Source: Methylobacterium jeotgali (lineage in GTDB: Bacteria > Pseudomonadota > Alphaproteobacteria > Rhizobiales > Beijerinckiaceae). Taken from it: a stretch of DNA of 63,211 nucleotides. Both the position numbers and the translations under genes were made by a program. The notes beneath the pieces were generated by a model. That model saw only the letters and a program-made list of their open reading frames with translations, had not been told where the DNA came from and made no database searches. The stretch lies in contig NZ_BPQR01000025.1 of the NCBI RefSeq assembly GCF_022179345.1, forward strand, positions 1-63,211, written 5' to 3'. Position 1 is the first letter of the stretch, and each line of letters opens with the position of its first letter. Positions 9,815-19,456 of the stretch are shown here, in pieces.

Positions 9815-10468
9815 TCACTCGACCGGGTCGCAGATCGGCAGGGTGCTCGCCGTCCGGATCGCACCGGCGACCCGGTCGGCGATCTCGTTCAGCGTGAAGG
9901 CCCGGCCGTCGTTGATCGCGGCCGCGCTGACCTCTTCGTCGACGACGCGAAGCGCGGCCATCGCCGCGGCGGCGCAGAGCCTGACCTCAAAGGCGCCGGC
10001 CGGCCGGCCGGATCGCGCGGCGACGACCTCGACGAACGCCGCCTCGGCCGCAGCGCACGCCATGAGCCAGGCCGACCGCAGCGCCGGCTCCTTCGGCAGG
10101 AGCGCGACGATGCGCGCGGCGGCGACGCCGTCGCGGACCGCCTGCTCGCCTTCGACGTACGAGCCGAGCGCGGCGCGCAGATACTCCTCGATGGATGCAT
10201 CCGGCGGCCATTCCCGCAGCATGGCGACGAACCTGAGCTCGGTCGCCAGCAGCAGCGGCTCGACGCAGGCCTCCTTGGAGCGGAAGTAGCGCCAGACCGT
10301 CCGCTTGGAGAGGCCGGACGCCTCGGCGATGGCCTCGCCGCTGGTGCCGTCGACGCCGTGCCGCCAGAACAGGTCGGCCGCGTGGCGCGACACCGCGAGC
10401 CGCGCCTCCTCCGTCCTCGACCGTTCAATGGCACCCTCCCTGTCACTCAGCGCCAAATCATATGTCAC
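9815..10468 (-). CDS. TetR/AcrR family transcriptional regulator
   Basis: This is a protein of about 217 residues. The helix-turn-helix at about residues 40-62 (SGEAIAEASGLSKRTVWRYFRSKEA) is typical of TetR repressors; the C-terminal part is the usual all-helical ligand domain. The longest frame starts with GTG at 10468, inside a perfect palindrome (10463-10477), and has no good ribosome site, so the real start may be slightly downstream (TTG at 10456 or later). It is transcribed toward the prolyl oligopeptidase gene. Its ligand is unknown, and autoregulation is inferred from the palindrome. Confidence 0.88.
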   Translation of the reverse strand: MTYDLALSDREGAIERSRTEEARLAVSRHAADLFWRHGVDGTSGEAIAEASGLSKRTVWRYFRSKEACVEPLLLATELRFVAMLREWPPDASIEEYLRAALGSYVEGEQAVRDGVAAARIVALLPKEPALRSAWLMACAAAEAAFVEVVAARSGRPAGAFEVRLCAAAAMAALRVVDEEVSAAAINDGRAFTLNEIADRVAGAIRTASTLPICDPVE

Positions 10469-10477
10469 TGAGTGACA
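10441..10477. promoter_or_regulatory. Probable TetR operator pair
   Basis: The palindrome TGTCACTGAGTGACA lies at 10463-10477. A second, imperfect copy, TGTCACTCAGCGCCA, lies at 10441-10455. Their centres are 22 bp apart, about two helical turns. Both sit at the 5' end of the tetR-type gene, as expected for an autorepressor site. Confidence 0.65.
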
Positions 10478-10534
10478 GAGCTTGCAAGGGCGTTCGAAGC
10501 GGGACGCGCCTCCGCGAAGGAGCGGTGGATCGTA

Positions 10535-11455
10535 CTACGTGGTCTGGCTGATTCCCTCGATTGCGCGGATGCGAGGCACGGCGAAGTCGGTGAACGCCCG
10601 CACGGCTGGCCGCATGTGGCGCACCGAGGGAAAGACCAGGGACGCCTCCGTCGCGCGGATCGCATGGTTCGGTAGCACGCGCACCAGCCGGCCCTCGGCG
10701 AGGTCCTCGGCGACCAGCAGGTGCTGAACCGGTCCCATGACGCGGCCCGCGCGCAGCGCCGCGACCAGCACCTCGGCGTTGTTCGTGCGCAGCACCGGGC
10801 GGATGGGAACGGTCACGGTCTCGCCGCCATGCTGGAGCGCGAGCGCGTCGCCCCCGGTGGCCGCCGAGGCGATCGCCACGAACTCGGCCCCGGCCAGCTG
10901 CTCGGGCGCCTCGATCCCGCCGATCCGCTCCAGGTAGGCCGGCGCGGCGGCGAGGATGCGGCGCGACCAGCCCAGGCGCCTCACGACGAGGTTCTGCCCC
11001 TCCGGCCGGCCGTAGCGCAGTGCGAGGTCGTAGTCCTCGTGGATGAGGTCGACCACCCGCTCCTCCAGCACGAGATCGACCGTCACCCGCGGATGACGGG
11101 CCCGAAAATCGGCGACGATCGGGTGCAGGTGCTTCGCCCCGATGCAGGTCGGCGCGTGCAGGCGCAGCCGCCCCTCGACCTCGGCTCCCTCGGTGCGCGC
11201 ATCCTCCAGGGCCGCGTCGATGGCCGAGAGCGCCGGCCGGCTGGTCTCGTAGAGCCGCCGGCCCTGTGGCGTCGGCCGCACGAGGCGTGCGGAGCGCTCC
11301 AGCAGCCGCGCCCCGACATGGGCCTCCAGGTTGCGCAGGTGCTTGCTGATCGCGGGCTGCGAGACGGCGAGGTCGCGCGCCGCCGCCGTCATCGAGCCGC
11401 GCTCGACGGTGCGCTGGAAGGCGCGAAGCGCAAGAGCGAGATCCATCAATGCCAT
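10535..11455 (-). CDS. LysR family transcriptional regulator
   Basis: This 306-residue protein has an N-terminal winged helix-turn-helix (MTAAARDLAVSQPAISKHLRNLEAHVGARLLER, about residues 21-53) followed by a LysR substrate-binding domain (LRLHAPTCIGAKHLHPIVADFRARHPRVTVDLVL). A second possible start, three codons in, gives MDLALALRAF. It is divergent from the L,D-transpeptidase gene with about 95 bp between them, the classic LysR arrangement, so it may control that gene. Its effector is unknown. Confidence 0.92.
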   Translation of the reverse strand: MALMDLALALRAFQRTVERGSMTAAARDLAVSQPAISKHLRNLEAHVGARLLERSARLVRPTPQGRRLYETSRPALSAIDAALEDARTEGAEVEGRLRLHAPTCIGAKHLHPIVADFRARHPRVTVDLVLEERVVDLIHEDYDLALRYGRPEGQNLVVRRLGWSRRILAAAPAYLERIGGIEAPEQLAGAEFVAIASAATGGDALALQHGGETVTVPIRPVLRTNNAEVLVAALRAGRVMGPVQHLLVAEDLAEGRLVRVLPNHAIRATEASLVFPSVRHMRPAVRAFTDFAVPRIRAIEGISQTT

Positions 11456-11549
11456 CCGGTTATGGGTCCGATCACCCCATCACCGATGGACGGGGCGGAA
11501 GCATGGCGGTTTCCTGTGCGCCTTCTCGGATGGATGGATCACCTCACCG

Positions 11550-12209
11550 ATGCACCTCACTCGCCGCAGCCTGCTCGCGAGCACCCCCTTGTTCCTCGCC
11601 GGCTGTGTCACGCATGAGCCGCCGCAGCCGGTCGCCGATCTGCGTCCGCCGGTCGATCCCGGCCACTTGGCGATGTACGCCGCGCTCGACGACGAGCCGT
11701 TCCCGGTGCCGGCGGTCGACCTCGGCGGGATCGACCCGCGCTTCCTGCGCCGCGAGGTCGCGTACGCCACTCCGGAGCCCCCCGGCACCATCGTGGTCGA
11801 TCCGACCGCGCGCTACGCCTACCTCGTGCGTGAGGGCGGACGGGCCATCCGCTACGGAGTGGGGGTGGGCAAGGAGGAGGCCTTCAACTTCCGCGGCGAG
11901 GCGGTCGTCGCCCGCAAGGCCGCGTGGCCGCGCTGGACGCCGACCCCGGCGATGGTGCGGCGCGAGCCGGAGCGCTACGGCCCCGTGGCCGGCGGCCTGC
12001 CGGGCGGACCGGGCAACCCGCTCGGGCCCCGCGCCCTCTACCTCTACCGGAACGGACAGGACACGCTGTATCGGCTGCACGGCACGACGGAGCCGGGGAC
12101 CATCGGAACGATGGTGTCCTCGGGCTGCGTGCGACTGCTCAACCAGGACATCATCGACCTCCACCGTCGCGTGCCCACGGGAACGCGCGCCGTCGTCCTG
12201 GGGAGCTAG
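11550..12209 (+). CDS. L,D-transpeptidase (YkuD/ErfK type) lipoprotein
   Basis: The ATG at 11550 opens a 219-residue protein with a lipoprotein signal, two arginines, a hydrophobic core and the lipobox LAGC (Cys 19). The catalytic domain follows, with YAYLVREGGRAIRYGVGVG and the signature HGTTEPGTIGTMVSSGCVRL, which holds the nucleophilic Cys after SSG and the conserved His and Arg. These enzymes make 3-3 cross-links in peptidoglycan or attach lipoproteins to it, and act in the periplasm. The length is typical. The divergent LysR gene upstream may regulate it. Confidence 0.93.
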   Translation: MHLTRRSLLASTPLFLAGCVTHEPPQPVADLRPPVDPGHLAMYAALDDEPFPVPAVDLGGIDPRFLRREVAYATPEPPGTIVVDPTARYAYLVREGGRAIRYGVGVGKEEAFNFRGEAVVARKAAWPRWTPTPAMVRREPERYGPVAGGLPGGPGNPLGPRALYLYRNGQDTLYRLHGTTEPGTIGTMVSSGCVRLLNQDIIDLHRRVPTGTRAVVLGS

Positions 12210-12290
12210 CAGCACCTGGGCACCCGTTTTCTGAGGAGTGCCACCATCTCAGATCCCTAAGCCTGGACAGTATGTTGCGCTGAGCCGGCC

Positions 12291-12427
12291 GTGCTACGGA
12301 TGCGGTATTGGCTTGTCCGCCCCGTGAAGCGCAACGACTCCTCCATCCCTCAGTTCAGCCAGCGCATCCCCGCCGACATGCGCCACCTTGCGGTGGACCG
12401 AACCCTCATCGCGCCGCTCGGCGACGA
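12291..12427 (+). pseudogene. Phage-type integrase N-terminal fragment
   Basis: About 46 codons read MRYWLVRPVKRNDSS, PQFSQRIPADMRHLAV and RTLIAPLGDD. This resembles the N-terminal (DUF6538-type) segment of alphaproteobacterial tyrosine recombinases. The similarity stops where an IS3-like fragment begins on the other strand, and no catalytic domain follows. The call rests on remembered family pattern and is tentative. Confidence 0.45.
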
Positions 12428-12520
12428 TCTCCTCAGGCTTGGGCCGCTTCCTCGACATCGATCCGTCCTCCTGGCTCAAACGCCAGACCAAAGGGCAGAC
12501 TGCTCCCGTGGGGGCGGATC
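12420..12520 (-). pseudogene. IS3-family orfA 5' fragment
   Basis: The ATG at 12458 is followed by MSRKRPKPEEIVA, the standard first 13 residues of many IS3-family OrfA proteins. The frame then leaves the family pattern after about 40 bases. AGGAGGA lies just upstream of the ATG, as in intact elements. Only the left end of the element seems to remain, abutting the integrase remnant. Confidence 0.6.
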
Positions 12521-12542
12521 GGCCGGTGCTATAGACTCCATC

Positions 12543-15500
12543 CTATCGAAAATTTCGAGTTGGTACCTTGATGCTCAAGCTGTTGGATGGGTCATGTATG
12601 GGGGGATGGAGCGGCCGTGTTGGGGAAGCTTCAGAACTGCGCTGGTTCAAGTTGATCTTCCGCACTGAATCATCTCGGTTCTCTCCAGAGACGGTCTTTC
12701 CGTCCTCGCGCTCGCCGACCCGCCGCAGCCAGGCGCTGAGATCGACGAGGCGCTCGGCGACGACGTGCACGACGAGGCCCTGGCGCTGCACGCGGCCCCG
12801 TACGCCGATCAGCCCGGCGGTGAGGATCAGGCGGCGGTTGGCCTCGTACACCCGCGGCCAGACGATGAGGTTGGCGATCCCGGTCTCGTCCTCCAGGGTG
12901 ATGAACATCGTGCCCTTGGCCGAGCCCGGTCTCTGGCGCATCAGCACCAGCCCGGCGAGGGTGACGGCTCGGCCGGAGCGGGCGGTCGCGAGCACGCCGC
13001 AGGGCCGGTAGCCCCGCGCATCGAGATCGCCGCGCAGGAAGGCGAGCGGGTGCCCGCGCAGGCTCAGGCCCGTGGCGCAGTAGTCTTCCGCCACCGCCCG
13101 GCCCGCCTTCATCGGTTCCAGTGCGACGGGAGGCTCGACGACCTCCGGGTGCAAGGTCCCCTCGCGGGCGTCCGTGGCCGCGAACAGGTCGAGGGGACGC
13201 TCGGCGAGCCCGCGGATCGCCCAGAGCGCCGCGCGGCGGTCGAGGCCGAGGCCTCGGAACGCGTCCGCCGCCGCGAGCCGGCGCAGGGTACGCGCCGGCA
13301 GCCCGGTGCGCCGCCACAGCGCGTCGAGGCCGCTGTAGCCTCCCGAGGGGCGTACCGCAGCAAGGCGGGTGCCGTCGTCCTCGGAGAGACCCTGGACCAT
13401 GCGCAGCCCCTGGCGCACGGCGAGCCGGGGTCCGCCGGCCGGCTCCAGGGTGCAGTCCCACCGGGAAGCGTTCACGCAGACCGGCCGCACCGGCACGCCG
13501 TGGTCGAGGGCGTCGCGCACGAGTTGGGCGGGAGCGTAGAAGCCCATGGGCTGCGCGTTGAGGATGGCGCAGGCGAACACGTCCGGGTGGTGGCACTTCA
13601 GCCAGGACGAGGCGTAGGCGAGCCGGGCGAAGGAGGCGGCGTGGCTCTCCGGGAAGCCGTAGGAGCCGAAGCCTTCGAGCTGCCGGAAGGTCCGCTCGGC
13701 GAAGTCCGCATCGTAGCCGTTGCGGACCATGCCGGAGATGAGCTTCTCGCTGAACTTCGAGACGCCTCCCGTGGCCTTGAACGTCGCCATGGACCGGCGC
13801 AGTTGGTCGGCCTCGGCCGGCGTGAAGCCGGCTCCGACGATGGCCACGCGCATCGCCTGCTCCTGGAAGAGAGGCACGCCGAGGGTCTTCTCCAACACCC
13901 CCCGCAGAGCCTCGCTCGGATAGGTCACGTCGGCGCGGTTCGCGCGGCGGCGGAGATACGGGTGGACCATGTCGCCCTGGATCGGGCCGGGACGCACGAT
14001 GGCGATCTGGATGGCGAGATCGTACAGGTTGTCCGGCTGCATCCGCGGCAGCATCGCCATCTGGGCGCGGCTCTCGATCTGGAAGACGCCGATCGTGTCG
14101 GCCCGGCACATCATCGCGTAGGTCGCCTCATCGCCGGGGGGGATCGTCGCGAGATCGCGCGGCACATCCGGCCGGTGGATGGCGAGCAGCCCGAAGGCCC
14201 GGCGCAGGCAGCCGAGCATGCCGAGGCCGAGCACGTCGACCTTCATGAAGCCGAGCGCGTCGATGTCGTCCTTGTCCCATTCGAGCGTCTGCCGGTCGGC
14301 CATGGTGGCGGGCACCACGGGGCAGAGCTCGTCGAGACGGGTCAGGGTCAGCACGAAGCCGCCGGGATGCTGGCCGAGATGGCGCGGCGTTCCGATGAGC
14401 TGACGGGCGAGGTCGAGGGCGAGCCGCAGACGGCGGTCGTCGAGGTTGAGACCGAGCTCCCGCGCATGCGTCTCGCCGATCCCCTCCCGCGACCAGCCCC
14501 GGACGAGGCCGGCGAGCGCGCCGGTCACGTCCTCGGGGAGGCCGAGCGCCCTGCCGACCTCGCGCATCGCCCCGCGGGGGCCGTAGCGGATCACCGTGGC
14601 GCACAGCGCCGCCCGGTGGCGGCCGTAGGTCTCGTAGACCCACTGGATCACCTCCTCGCGGCGCTCGTGCTCGAAGTCGACGTCGATGTCGGGGGGCTCG
14701 CCGCGGCTCTCGGAGATGAAGCGCTCGAACAGCAGGCCCTCGGCGATGGGATCGATCGAGGTGATGCCGAGGACGTAGCAGACCGCCGAGTTCGCCGCCG
14801 AGCCTCGTCCCTGGCAGAGGATGCCCTGGCTCCTGGCGAAGCGCACGATGCTGTCGACGGTGAGGAAGTAGGGCGCGTAGGCGAGCCGCCCGATCAGGGT
14901 CAGCTCGTGCCGGAGCTGCGCGGAGACCGTGTCGGGCGGTCCGCTGGGGTAGCGCTCGGCCGCTCCTGCCCAAACCAGCGTCTCGAGCCGGTCCTGCGCG
15001 GAGGTGCCATCGGCGGCCTCCTCGGTCGGGTAGCTGTAGGTGAGTTCGTCGAGGGAGAAGCGGCAGCGGGCGAGAACCTCGGCCGTGCGGGCGAGCGCCT
15101 CCGGGTGGCGGGCCATCAGCCGCGCGGCCTCGGCCGGCGCCACGAGATGGCGCCCGGCATGGCTCTCGCGGTCGTGCCCGAGGCGGTCGACACTCACACC
15201 AAGCCGGATCGCGGCGACGACGTCCTGGAGGGGCCGGCGGCCGGGCTCGTGGTAGAGCACATCGCCGACCGCCAGCGTCGGCATCCGCGCGGCGCGGGCC
15301 CTCTCCGCGACCGCGTCGAGGCGCAGGGCGTCGTTCGGCCGGTAGCGGCGGGTCAGGGCGCAGTAGGCCCGGTCGCCGAACAGGCTCTTGAGGCGTGCGA
15401 GGTCGCCGGCAAGCGCGTCGTCGGGCCGGTCTGCGAGCAGCACGGCGAGGAGGCCCTCGCCCCATTCGGCGAGGTCCGCCCAGTGCAGCCGGCAGCCGGT

Positions 15501-15839
15501 CTTGCCGAGCCCTTCCGCCCCGGCACGGGCCTTGCCGAGGCTGAGCAGACGGCACAGCCGCCCGTATCCGGCCCGGTCTAAGGGGTAGACCAGCAGTGCC
15601 GGCGCGCCGGGCTCGTCGAGGTCGAGACGGCAGCCGACGAGGAGGCGCAAGCCCGTGGTGCGGGCCGCTTCGTGGGCCTGAACGATGCCGGCGAGGGAGG
15701 CCCGGTCGGTCACGGCAAGCGCCGTATGGCCGAGGAGTGCGGCGGTCGCGAACAGCTCCTGCGGCGAGGAGGCCCCGCGCAGGAAGGAGAAGTGGGTGGT
15801 GACCTGCAGCTCGGTGTAGGCCGGTCCGGGGGAGCCCAT
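12543..15839 (-). CDS. dnaE2: Error-prone DNA polymerase, DnaE2/ImuC
   Basis: The ATG at 15839 gives a 1,098-residue C-family polymerase alpha subunit that begins [19 protein letters not shown], the PHP domain start usual for DnaE2. The polymerase core carries [17 protein letters not shown] and [16 protein letters not shown] at about residues 380-395, which hold the catalytic acidic residues. It also has [21 protein letters not shown], and a C-terminal OB-fold region ([31 protein letters not shown]). It ends in KVPTRNFR, in line with the usual DnaE2 tail. Together with ImuA and ImuB it performs SOS-induced translesion synthesis. It starts 5 bp after the imuB stop, so it is translated from the same message, controlled by the LexA box upstream of imuA. 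Confidence 0.97.
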   Translation of the reverse strand: MGSPGPAYTELQVTTHFSFLRGASSPQELFATAALLGHTALAVTDRASLAGIVQAHEAARTTGLRLLVGCRLDLDEPGAPALLVYPLDRAGYGRLCRLLSLGKARAGAEGLGKTGCRLHWADLAEWGEGLLAVLLADRPDDALAGDLARLKSLFGDRAYCALTRRYRPNDALRLDAVAERARAARMPTLAVGDVLYHEPGRRPLQDVVAAIRLGVSVDRLGHDRESHAGRHLVAPAEAARLMARHPEALARTAEVLARCRFSLDELTYSYPTEEAADGTSAQDRLETLVWAGAAERYPSGPPDTVSAQLRHELTLIGRLAYAPYFLTVDSIVRFARSQGILCQGRGSAANSAVCYVLGITSIDPIAEGLLFERFISESRGEPPDIDVDFEHERREEVIQWVYETYGRHRAALCATVIRYGPRGAMREVGRALGLPEDVTGALAGLVRGWSREGIGETHARELGLNLDDRRLRLALDLARQLIGTPRHLGQHPGGFVLTLTRLDELCPVVPATMADRQTLEWDKDDIDALGFMKVDVLGLGMLGCLRRAFGLLAIHRPDVPRDLATIPPGDEATYAMMCRADTIGVFQIESRAQMAMLPRMQPDNLYDLAIQIAIVRPGPIQGDMVHPYLRRRANRADVTYPSEALRGVLEKTLGVPLFQEQAMRVAIVGAGFTPAEADQLRRSMATFKATGGVSKFSEKLISGMVRNGYDADFAERTFRQLEGFGSYGFPESHAASFARLAYASSWLKCHHPDVFACAILNAQPMGFYAPAQLVRDALDHGVPVRPVCVNASRWDCTLEPAGGPRLAVRQGLRMVQGLSEDDGTRLAAVRPSGGYSGLDALWRRTGLPARTLRRLAAADAFRGLGLDRRAALWAIRGLAERPLDLFAATDAREGTLHPEVVEPPVALEPMKAGRAVAEDYCATGLSLRGHPLAFLRGDLDARGYRPCGVLATARSGRAVTLAGLVLMRQRPGSAKGTMFITLEDETGIANLIVWPRVYEANRRLILTAGLIGVRGRVQRQGLVVHVVAERLVDLSAWLRRVGEREDGKTVSGENRDDSVRKINLNQRSSEASPTRPLHPPIHDPSNSLSIKVPTRNFR

Positions 15840-15844
15840 GCGGG

Positions 15845-17359
15845 TCAGGCCTCGCCGAGCCCGTGCAGCCACCAGCGGCCGCCTTCGGTCGCCGGGGCGT
15901 CGCGGAACAGCCAGAAGCGGTCTCCGGCGACCGTCTCGACCCGGTAGTAGTCCCGCACCAGCCCGGCCTCGGCCTCCGAGCGCCACCACTCGCCGTGGAC
16001 GCGCTCGGGCCCGTCGGCCCGGGCGATGCGCAGGCGGCGGCCTCGCCAGACCACGAGGGCCGGCGGATGGTCCGGGGCGAGCGCGGTCACGGCGACGGGC
16101 TCGGGCGGGGCGAGCAGGCGGGCGGGCCGCGGCAGATCGGCGGGCCAGGACGCTTCCACGCCCGCCAGCGGATCGATCCGCCGCACCGCGCGCTCCGGCA
16201 GGGCGCTCGCCCTGGGAGCGAGGCGGTAGACCCGGCCCCGTCCGAGCCGCGCCCCGAGCCGGTCGACGAGTTCGGCGAGACCGCTCTCCGCGGGCTCCTC
16301 CGCAAGGTCGCCGAGGTCGGCTTGCGCGGCGTCGAACCACTCGGTGCGGGTGGCGCAGAGCACCGCCTCGTCGATGCCGAAGCCGGGGTCGACCAGCGCC
16401 AGCCGCTCGGCGAGCAGCGCCACGAGATGGCGCACGGTGCGCGACGGTCGGATGGTCGCCACCCGCAGGCTCCGGCTGAGACCGTCGACCCGGCGGAACA
16501 CGAGGTCGATCCGACGCGCGCCGATCCCCCGCCGTTCCAGCTCGGCGCAGAGGTCCGTGAGAAGATGCTCGGTCACGCGGGCGAGCGTCTCGGGGGCGCC
16601 GATCGGATCGGCGAAGACGAGGCGCGCCATCGGCGCCTCCGGCCAGTCGAGATAGACGAGAGGCTCGAGCGCATGACCAAGGGCCTGATCGAGGCGCAGC
16701 CCGGGTTCGGGACCGAAGCGTAGACGCAGCGGCGCCCGCGGCATCTGCGTGAGCTGACCGATCCGCTCGATGCCGAGCTGCGCGAGACCGTCCGCGCTCT
16801 CGATGGCCAGGCGCAGGGCCTGTACCGGCAGGTCCACCAGCGCCGCGGCGTGCCCGCCCGGTGGCACCACGGGCTCGTGGGGCAGGAAGCGCGCCACGGC
16901 CCAGGCGGCACCGGGCGTGTCGGCGACGCCCGCACTGGCCGAGAGCGCCCGCTGCGCGAGGCGGGTGAGCAGGTCCTCGACCAGGCCGTCCTCGTCCCCG
17001 AACAGGTGGGCTGCCCCGGCGACCTCGATCCAGAGCCCGTCCGGCGGGTCGAGGGCGACGAGGGGCGCGTAGCGGCGCAGGCACCAAACCCCGAGCTGTT
17101 CGAGGGCCACCGCGTCCGCGTCCGGGTCGGCCTCGACGACGGCGAGGCCGGGCACGGCGGCCTGCGCGTGGGCGACCGCCATGCCGGGGCGCAGCCCCAG
17201 CCGGCGCGCGGCTTGGTCGACGGCGGCGAGCACGCGCTTGTTCCCGGTCTGATCGGCCACGACGAGGGGGCTATCCCAGCCCGGCGCGCGCGCGGGGTGG
17301 CGCCGCCGCCAGAGGTCGGTCGGCCAGTTCGGCAGGAAGACGGAGACGACCCGTCGCAT
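15845..17359 (-). CDS. imuB: ImuB, inactive Y-family polymerase-like protein
   Basis: The start [20 protein letters not shown] at 17359 is typical for ImuB and gives 504 residues. The Y-family fold is visible in palm and finger segments such as [18 protein letters not shown] and [20 protein letters not shown]. However, the catalytic Asp of motif I in true DinB enzymes is absent (VFLPNWPTD instead of an IDMD-like sequence), as in other ImuB proteins. The C-terminus contains [19 protein letters not shown], the conserved tail region. ImuB is the hub that binds the beta clamp, ImuA and DnaE2. The gene overlaps imuA by 89 bp. Confidence 0.95.
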   Translation of the reverse strand: MRRVVSVFLPNWPTDLWRRRHPARAPGWDSPLVVADQTGNKRVLAAVDQAARRLGLRPGMAVAHAQAAVPGLAVVEADPDADAVALEQLGVWCLRRYAPLVALDPPDGLWIEVAGAAHLFGDEDGLVEDLLTRLAQRALSASAGVADTPGAAWAVARFLPHEPVVPPGGHAAALVDLPVQALRLAIESADGLAQLGIERIGQLTQMPRAPLRLRFGPEPGLRLDQALGHALEPLVYLDWPEAPMARLVFADPIGAPETLARVTEHLLTDLCAELERRGIGARRIDLVFRRVDGLSRSLRVATIRPSRTVRHLVALLAERLALVDPGFGIDEAVLCATRTEWFDAAQADLGDLAEEPAESGLAELVDRLGARLGRGRVYRLAPRASALPERAVRRIDPLAGVEASWPADLPRPARLLAPPEPVAVTALAPDHPPALVVWRGRRLRIARADGPERVHGEWWRSEAEAGLVRDYYRVETVAGDRFWLFRDAPATEGGRWWLHGLGEA

Positions 17360-18047
17360 CAGGCGCGTCCAGGATCCAGGAACGGGGGGCATCCGCACCG
17401 CGGGCGCGGGTCAGCTCGACGAGCCAGCGGGCTCGGGGCAGGCCGGGGAGCGGCGGCCCGGTTCCCGGTTGCGGCGAGACCCTCCAGCGGGTCAGCGCGG
17501 CGCCGGGCTCGGCGGCGGCTCCCTCGCGCTCGACGGCCAGGCGATGCCTGCGGATGGCGATGACGAGGACGCCCGAGCGCTCGGCCCCGAGCTGCAGGCG
17601 GCGGGAGGCGGTGAGCCCGAGGCGGCCGACCTCGCCGACGACGGCCGCGAGCCCTTTCGCCCGCAGCCCCTCCTCCATGGCCGGCAGCACCGCGGTCTCA
17701 GATCCGGTCTCCGCGAAGATGATCCGGTCCGGGCAGAGCCCGACGCCGGCCAGCGCCGGGGCGAACAGGTCGCGGCCGCGCAAGCACCAGAGCACCGACC
17801 CGTGCAGGCGGGCGAGGACCGCCGCCGCGAACAGGGCGGCGAGCGCCGCGTGCTCGGCCGAGACCCCGGCTTCCCCGACCTCGTGCAGGGCGCCGCGACG
17901 CAGGCCGCCGCCGGGAAGCTGCGCGTCGAGCGCGGCAATGCCGAAGGGCAGCGCAGGCGATCGCGCGACACCGCCCCGAGCCAGGGCATCGATCTGCCGT
18001 CGCAGCCCGGCCATCCGGTCGTCGCGCCCGTTCGCGGCTTCCGGCAT
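17271..18047 (-). CDS. imuA: ImuA, RecA-like SOS mutagenesis protein
   Basis: This 258-residue protein matches the ImuA family: IDALARGGVARSPALPFGIAALDAQLPGGGL near residues 18-50, then ALHEVGEAG, and a RecA-like core with VLWCLRGRDLFAPALAGVGL and a GLAAVVGEVGRLGLTASRRLQL segment. There is no good Walker A P-loop, which is normal for ImuA. The protein acts with ImuB and DnaE2 in damage-induced mutagenesis. It is first in the operon and lies 29 bp downstream of an exact LexA box. Confidence 0.93.
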   Translation of the reverse strand: MPEAANGRDDRMAGLRRQIDALARGGVARSPALPFGIAALDAQLPGGGLRRGALHEVGEAGVSAEHAALAALFAAAVLARLHGSVLWCLRGRDLFAPALAGVGLCPDRIIFAETGSETAVLPAMEEGLRAKGLAAVVGEVGRLGLTASRRLQLGAERSGVLVIAIRRHRLAVEREGAAAEPGAALTRWRVSPQPGTGPPLPGLPRARWLVELTRARGADAPRSWILDAPDATGRLRLPAELADRPLAAAPPRARAGLG

Positions 18048-18076
18048 GGCCGTGGCGCTCCGTGAGATTGGCTTAT

Positions 18077-18091
18077 GTTCCTATTTTGTTC
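18077..18091 (-). promoter_or_regulatory. LexA (SOS) box of the imu operon
   Basis: The sequence GTTC-ctatttt-GTTC is an exact match to the alphaproteobacterial LexA consensus GTTC-N7-GTTC. It lies 29 bp upstream of the imuA ATG, where it would overlap the promoter. Repression by LexA and induction by DNA damage follow from established knowledge of this box in Caulobacter and the Rhizobiales. Confidence 0.88.
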
Positions 18092-18337
18092 TTATGCGGA
18101 ACCGAGTCAACCGAAGCTCGGCTGCTGTGGACAAGTCACGAACGTGGCGTTGTGCACATTCGACATCTCACTGTCCGTCAGAAGAGGGAGCCTGTGAGAG
18201 TGAAGCGACAGGCCCTGATCCATGAGATGCCGTCCGTGATGATTTGCAAAATTCGCCCCTGTTATAAATATCAATCTGAATAATCAGATCTTAATACTGA
18301 CTGAGGCGGCCATCCCTCCGTTGCGGACGCAGCGGCG
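18092..18337. other. AT-rich spacer with no recognised gene
   Basis: This stretch is clearly richer in A and T than its surroundings, especially 18230-18300. Neither strand shows family-like coding sequence. It separates the imu promoter from the SDR/IS5 debris and may be residue of past insertions. Confidence 0.4.
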
Positions 18338-18520
18338 CGCCACTTCCTGCAGGTCTCCTCCGCCAGCGGCCGCACCGGAGCGATCGGGCGCGGCCTATAC
18401 TCGGCCGCCGAGTCTGGGGGCGAAGGCTTCTCCGAGGGGCCGGCCATCGAGACGAAGCCGTTCGGCGTGCCCGTTACCATCGTAGCGCCCGGCGGCTTCC
18501 GGACGGATTCGCGGGCGCGT
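18338..18520 (+). pseudogene. Short-chain dehydrogenase fragment
   Basis: The frame from 18338 encodes RHFLQVSSASGRTGAIGRG, LYSAAES, EGFSEGPAIETKPFGVPV and TIVAPGGFRTD. This is the central SDR block (serine loop, YxxxK region, then the VTIVxPGGFRTD segment). The catalytic Lys of YxxxK is changed (YSAAES), and both ends of the gene are missing. An IS5-type transposase tail follows directly. It is a decayed internal fragment. Confidence 0.7.
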
Positions 18521-18522
18521 CC

Positions 18523-18713
18523 GCGCGCATCCAGCCATCCTCGGCGAGACGTGGGTGGTCGAGCGCGCCTTCGCCCGGATGGCCCGCTTCCGCCGCCGCG
18601 CCCGCGACTACGAACGCCTGCCAGCCACCCTGGCCGGCTTGCGCCTCGTCGCCTTCAGCGTCCTACTCTTGCGCAGGGCTGCCGATTTCACAGCAGTCCG
18701 TAACAGGCTCTAA
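18523..18713 (+). pseudogene. IS5-family transposase C-terminal fragment
   Basis: The frame ending at the TAA at 18711-18713 encodes WVVERAFARMARFRRRARD, YERLPATLAGL and RLVAFSVLLLRR. This is the well-known C-terminal end of IS5-family (IS427-like) transposases. No N-terminal part or DDE core is present. It lies against the SDR fragment upstream and about 110 bp from the ureG stop codon downstream. Confidence 0.8.
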
Positions 18714-18821
18714 GGCCCTGATCCGCAAATACGTTCTCGACAACCGCGGAGTCCGTTGGCCTCGCGTGCGACACGCGCTGGGTAGGCATAGCCACCTTCC
18801 GATGCCTCGGCCACGCGGGCC

Positions 18822-19448
18822 TTACTGCCCGAGGCCTCCGGACTCGACGACGAAGCGGGCGATCGCGTCGGCCCCGTGCCCCTCGCGCAGGGACGAGAAC
18901 ACGTAGGGCCGCGTCCCCCGCATCCGGCGCGTGTCCGCTTCCATCACCGAGAGATCGGCGCCGACGAGGGGGGCGAGGTCGGTCTTGTTGACGACGAGCA
19001 GGTCCGAGCGGGTGATGCCGGGCCCGCCCTTCCGGGGAATCTTCTCCCCTCCGGCCACGTCGATGACGTAGATCGTGATGTCGGCGAGTTCCGGCGAGAA
19101 GGTCGCGGCGAGGTTGTCGCCGCCCGATTCGATCAGCACCACGTCGAGCCGGGGGAAGCGGGCGCGCATCTCGGCCACCGCCGCGAGGTTGATCGAGGCG
19201 TCCTCCCGGATCGCCGTGTGCGGGCAGCCCCCCGTCTCGACGCCCATGATCCGCTCCTCCGGCAGCGCGCCGGCGACGGTCAGGAGGCGGGCGTCCTCCT
19301 TCGTGTAGATGTCGTTGGTGATGGCGCAGATCTCGTAGGTATCGCGCAGGCGCTTGCAGAGCTGCTCCATCAGGGCCGTCTTGCCGGAGCCCACGGGGCC
19401 GCCGATGCCGACGCGGAGAGGACCGTTCTCGGGACCGTGTTCGGACAT
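18822..19448 (-). CDS. ureG: Urease accessory GTPase UreG (cluster 1)
   Basis: The ATG at 19448 gives 208 residues, normal length. The P-loop [17 protein letters not shown] is near the N-terminus. [10 protein letters not shown], the nickel-binding CPH motif in [26 protein letters not shown] and NKTDLAP are all present. UreG hydrolyses GTP to deliver nickel into the urease active site with UreD, UreF and UreE. There is no His-rich N-terminal extension, unlike the second UreG at 43065. It is the last gene of the minus-strand array, 8 bp after ureF. Confidence 0.97.
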   Translation of the reverse strand: MSEHGPENGPLRVGIGGPVGSGKTALMEQLCKRLRDTYEICAITNDIYTKEDARLLTVAGALPEERIMGVETGGCPHTAIREDASINLAAVAEMRARFPRLDVVLIESGGDNLAATFSPELADITIYVIDVAGGEKIPRKGGPGITRSDLLVVNKTDLAPLVGADLSVMEADTRRMRGTRPYVFSSLREGHGADAIARFVVESGGLGQ

Positions 19449-19456
19449 CGTTTCCC

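Noticed and set aside
12765..15581. Plus-strand open frame of 938 codons opposite dnaE2
   Set aside because: It is antisense to the highly conserved polymerase and has no recognisable domain.
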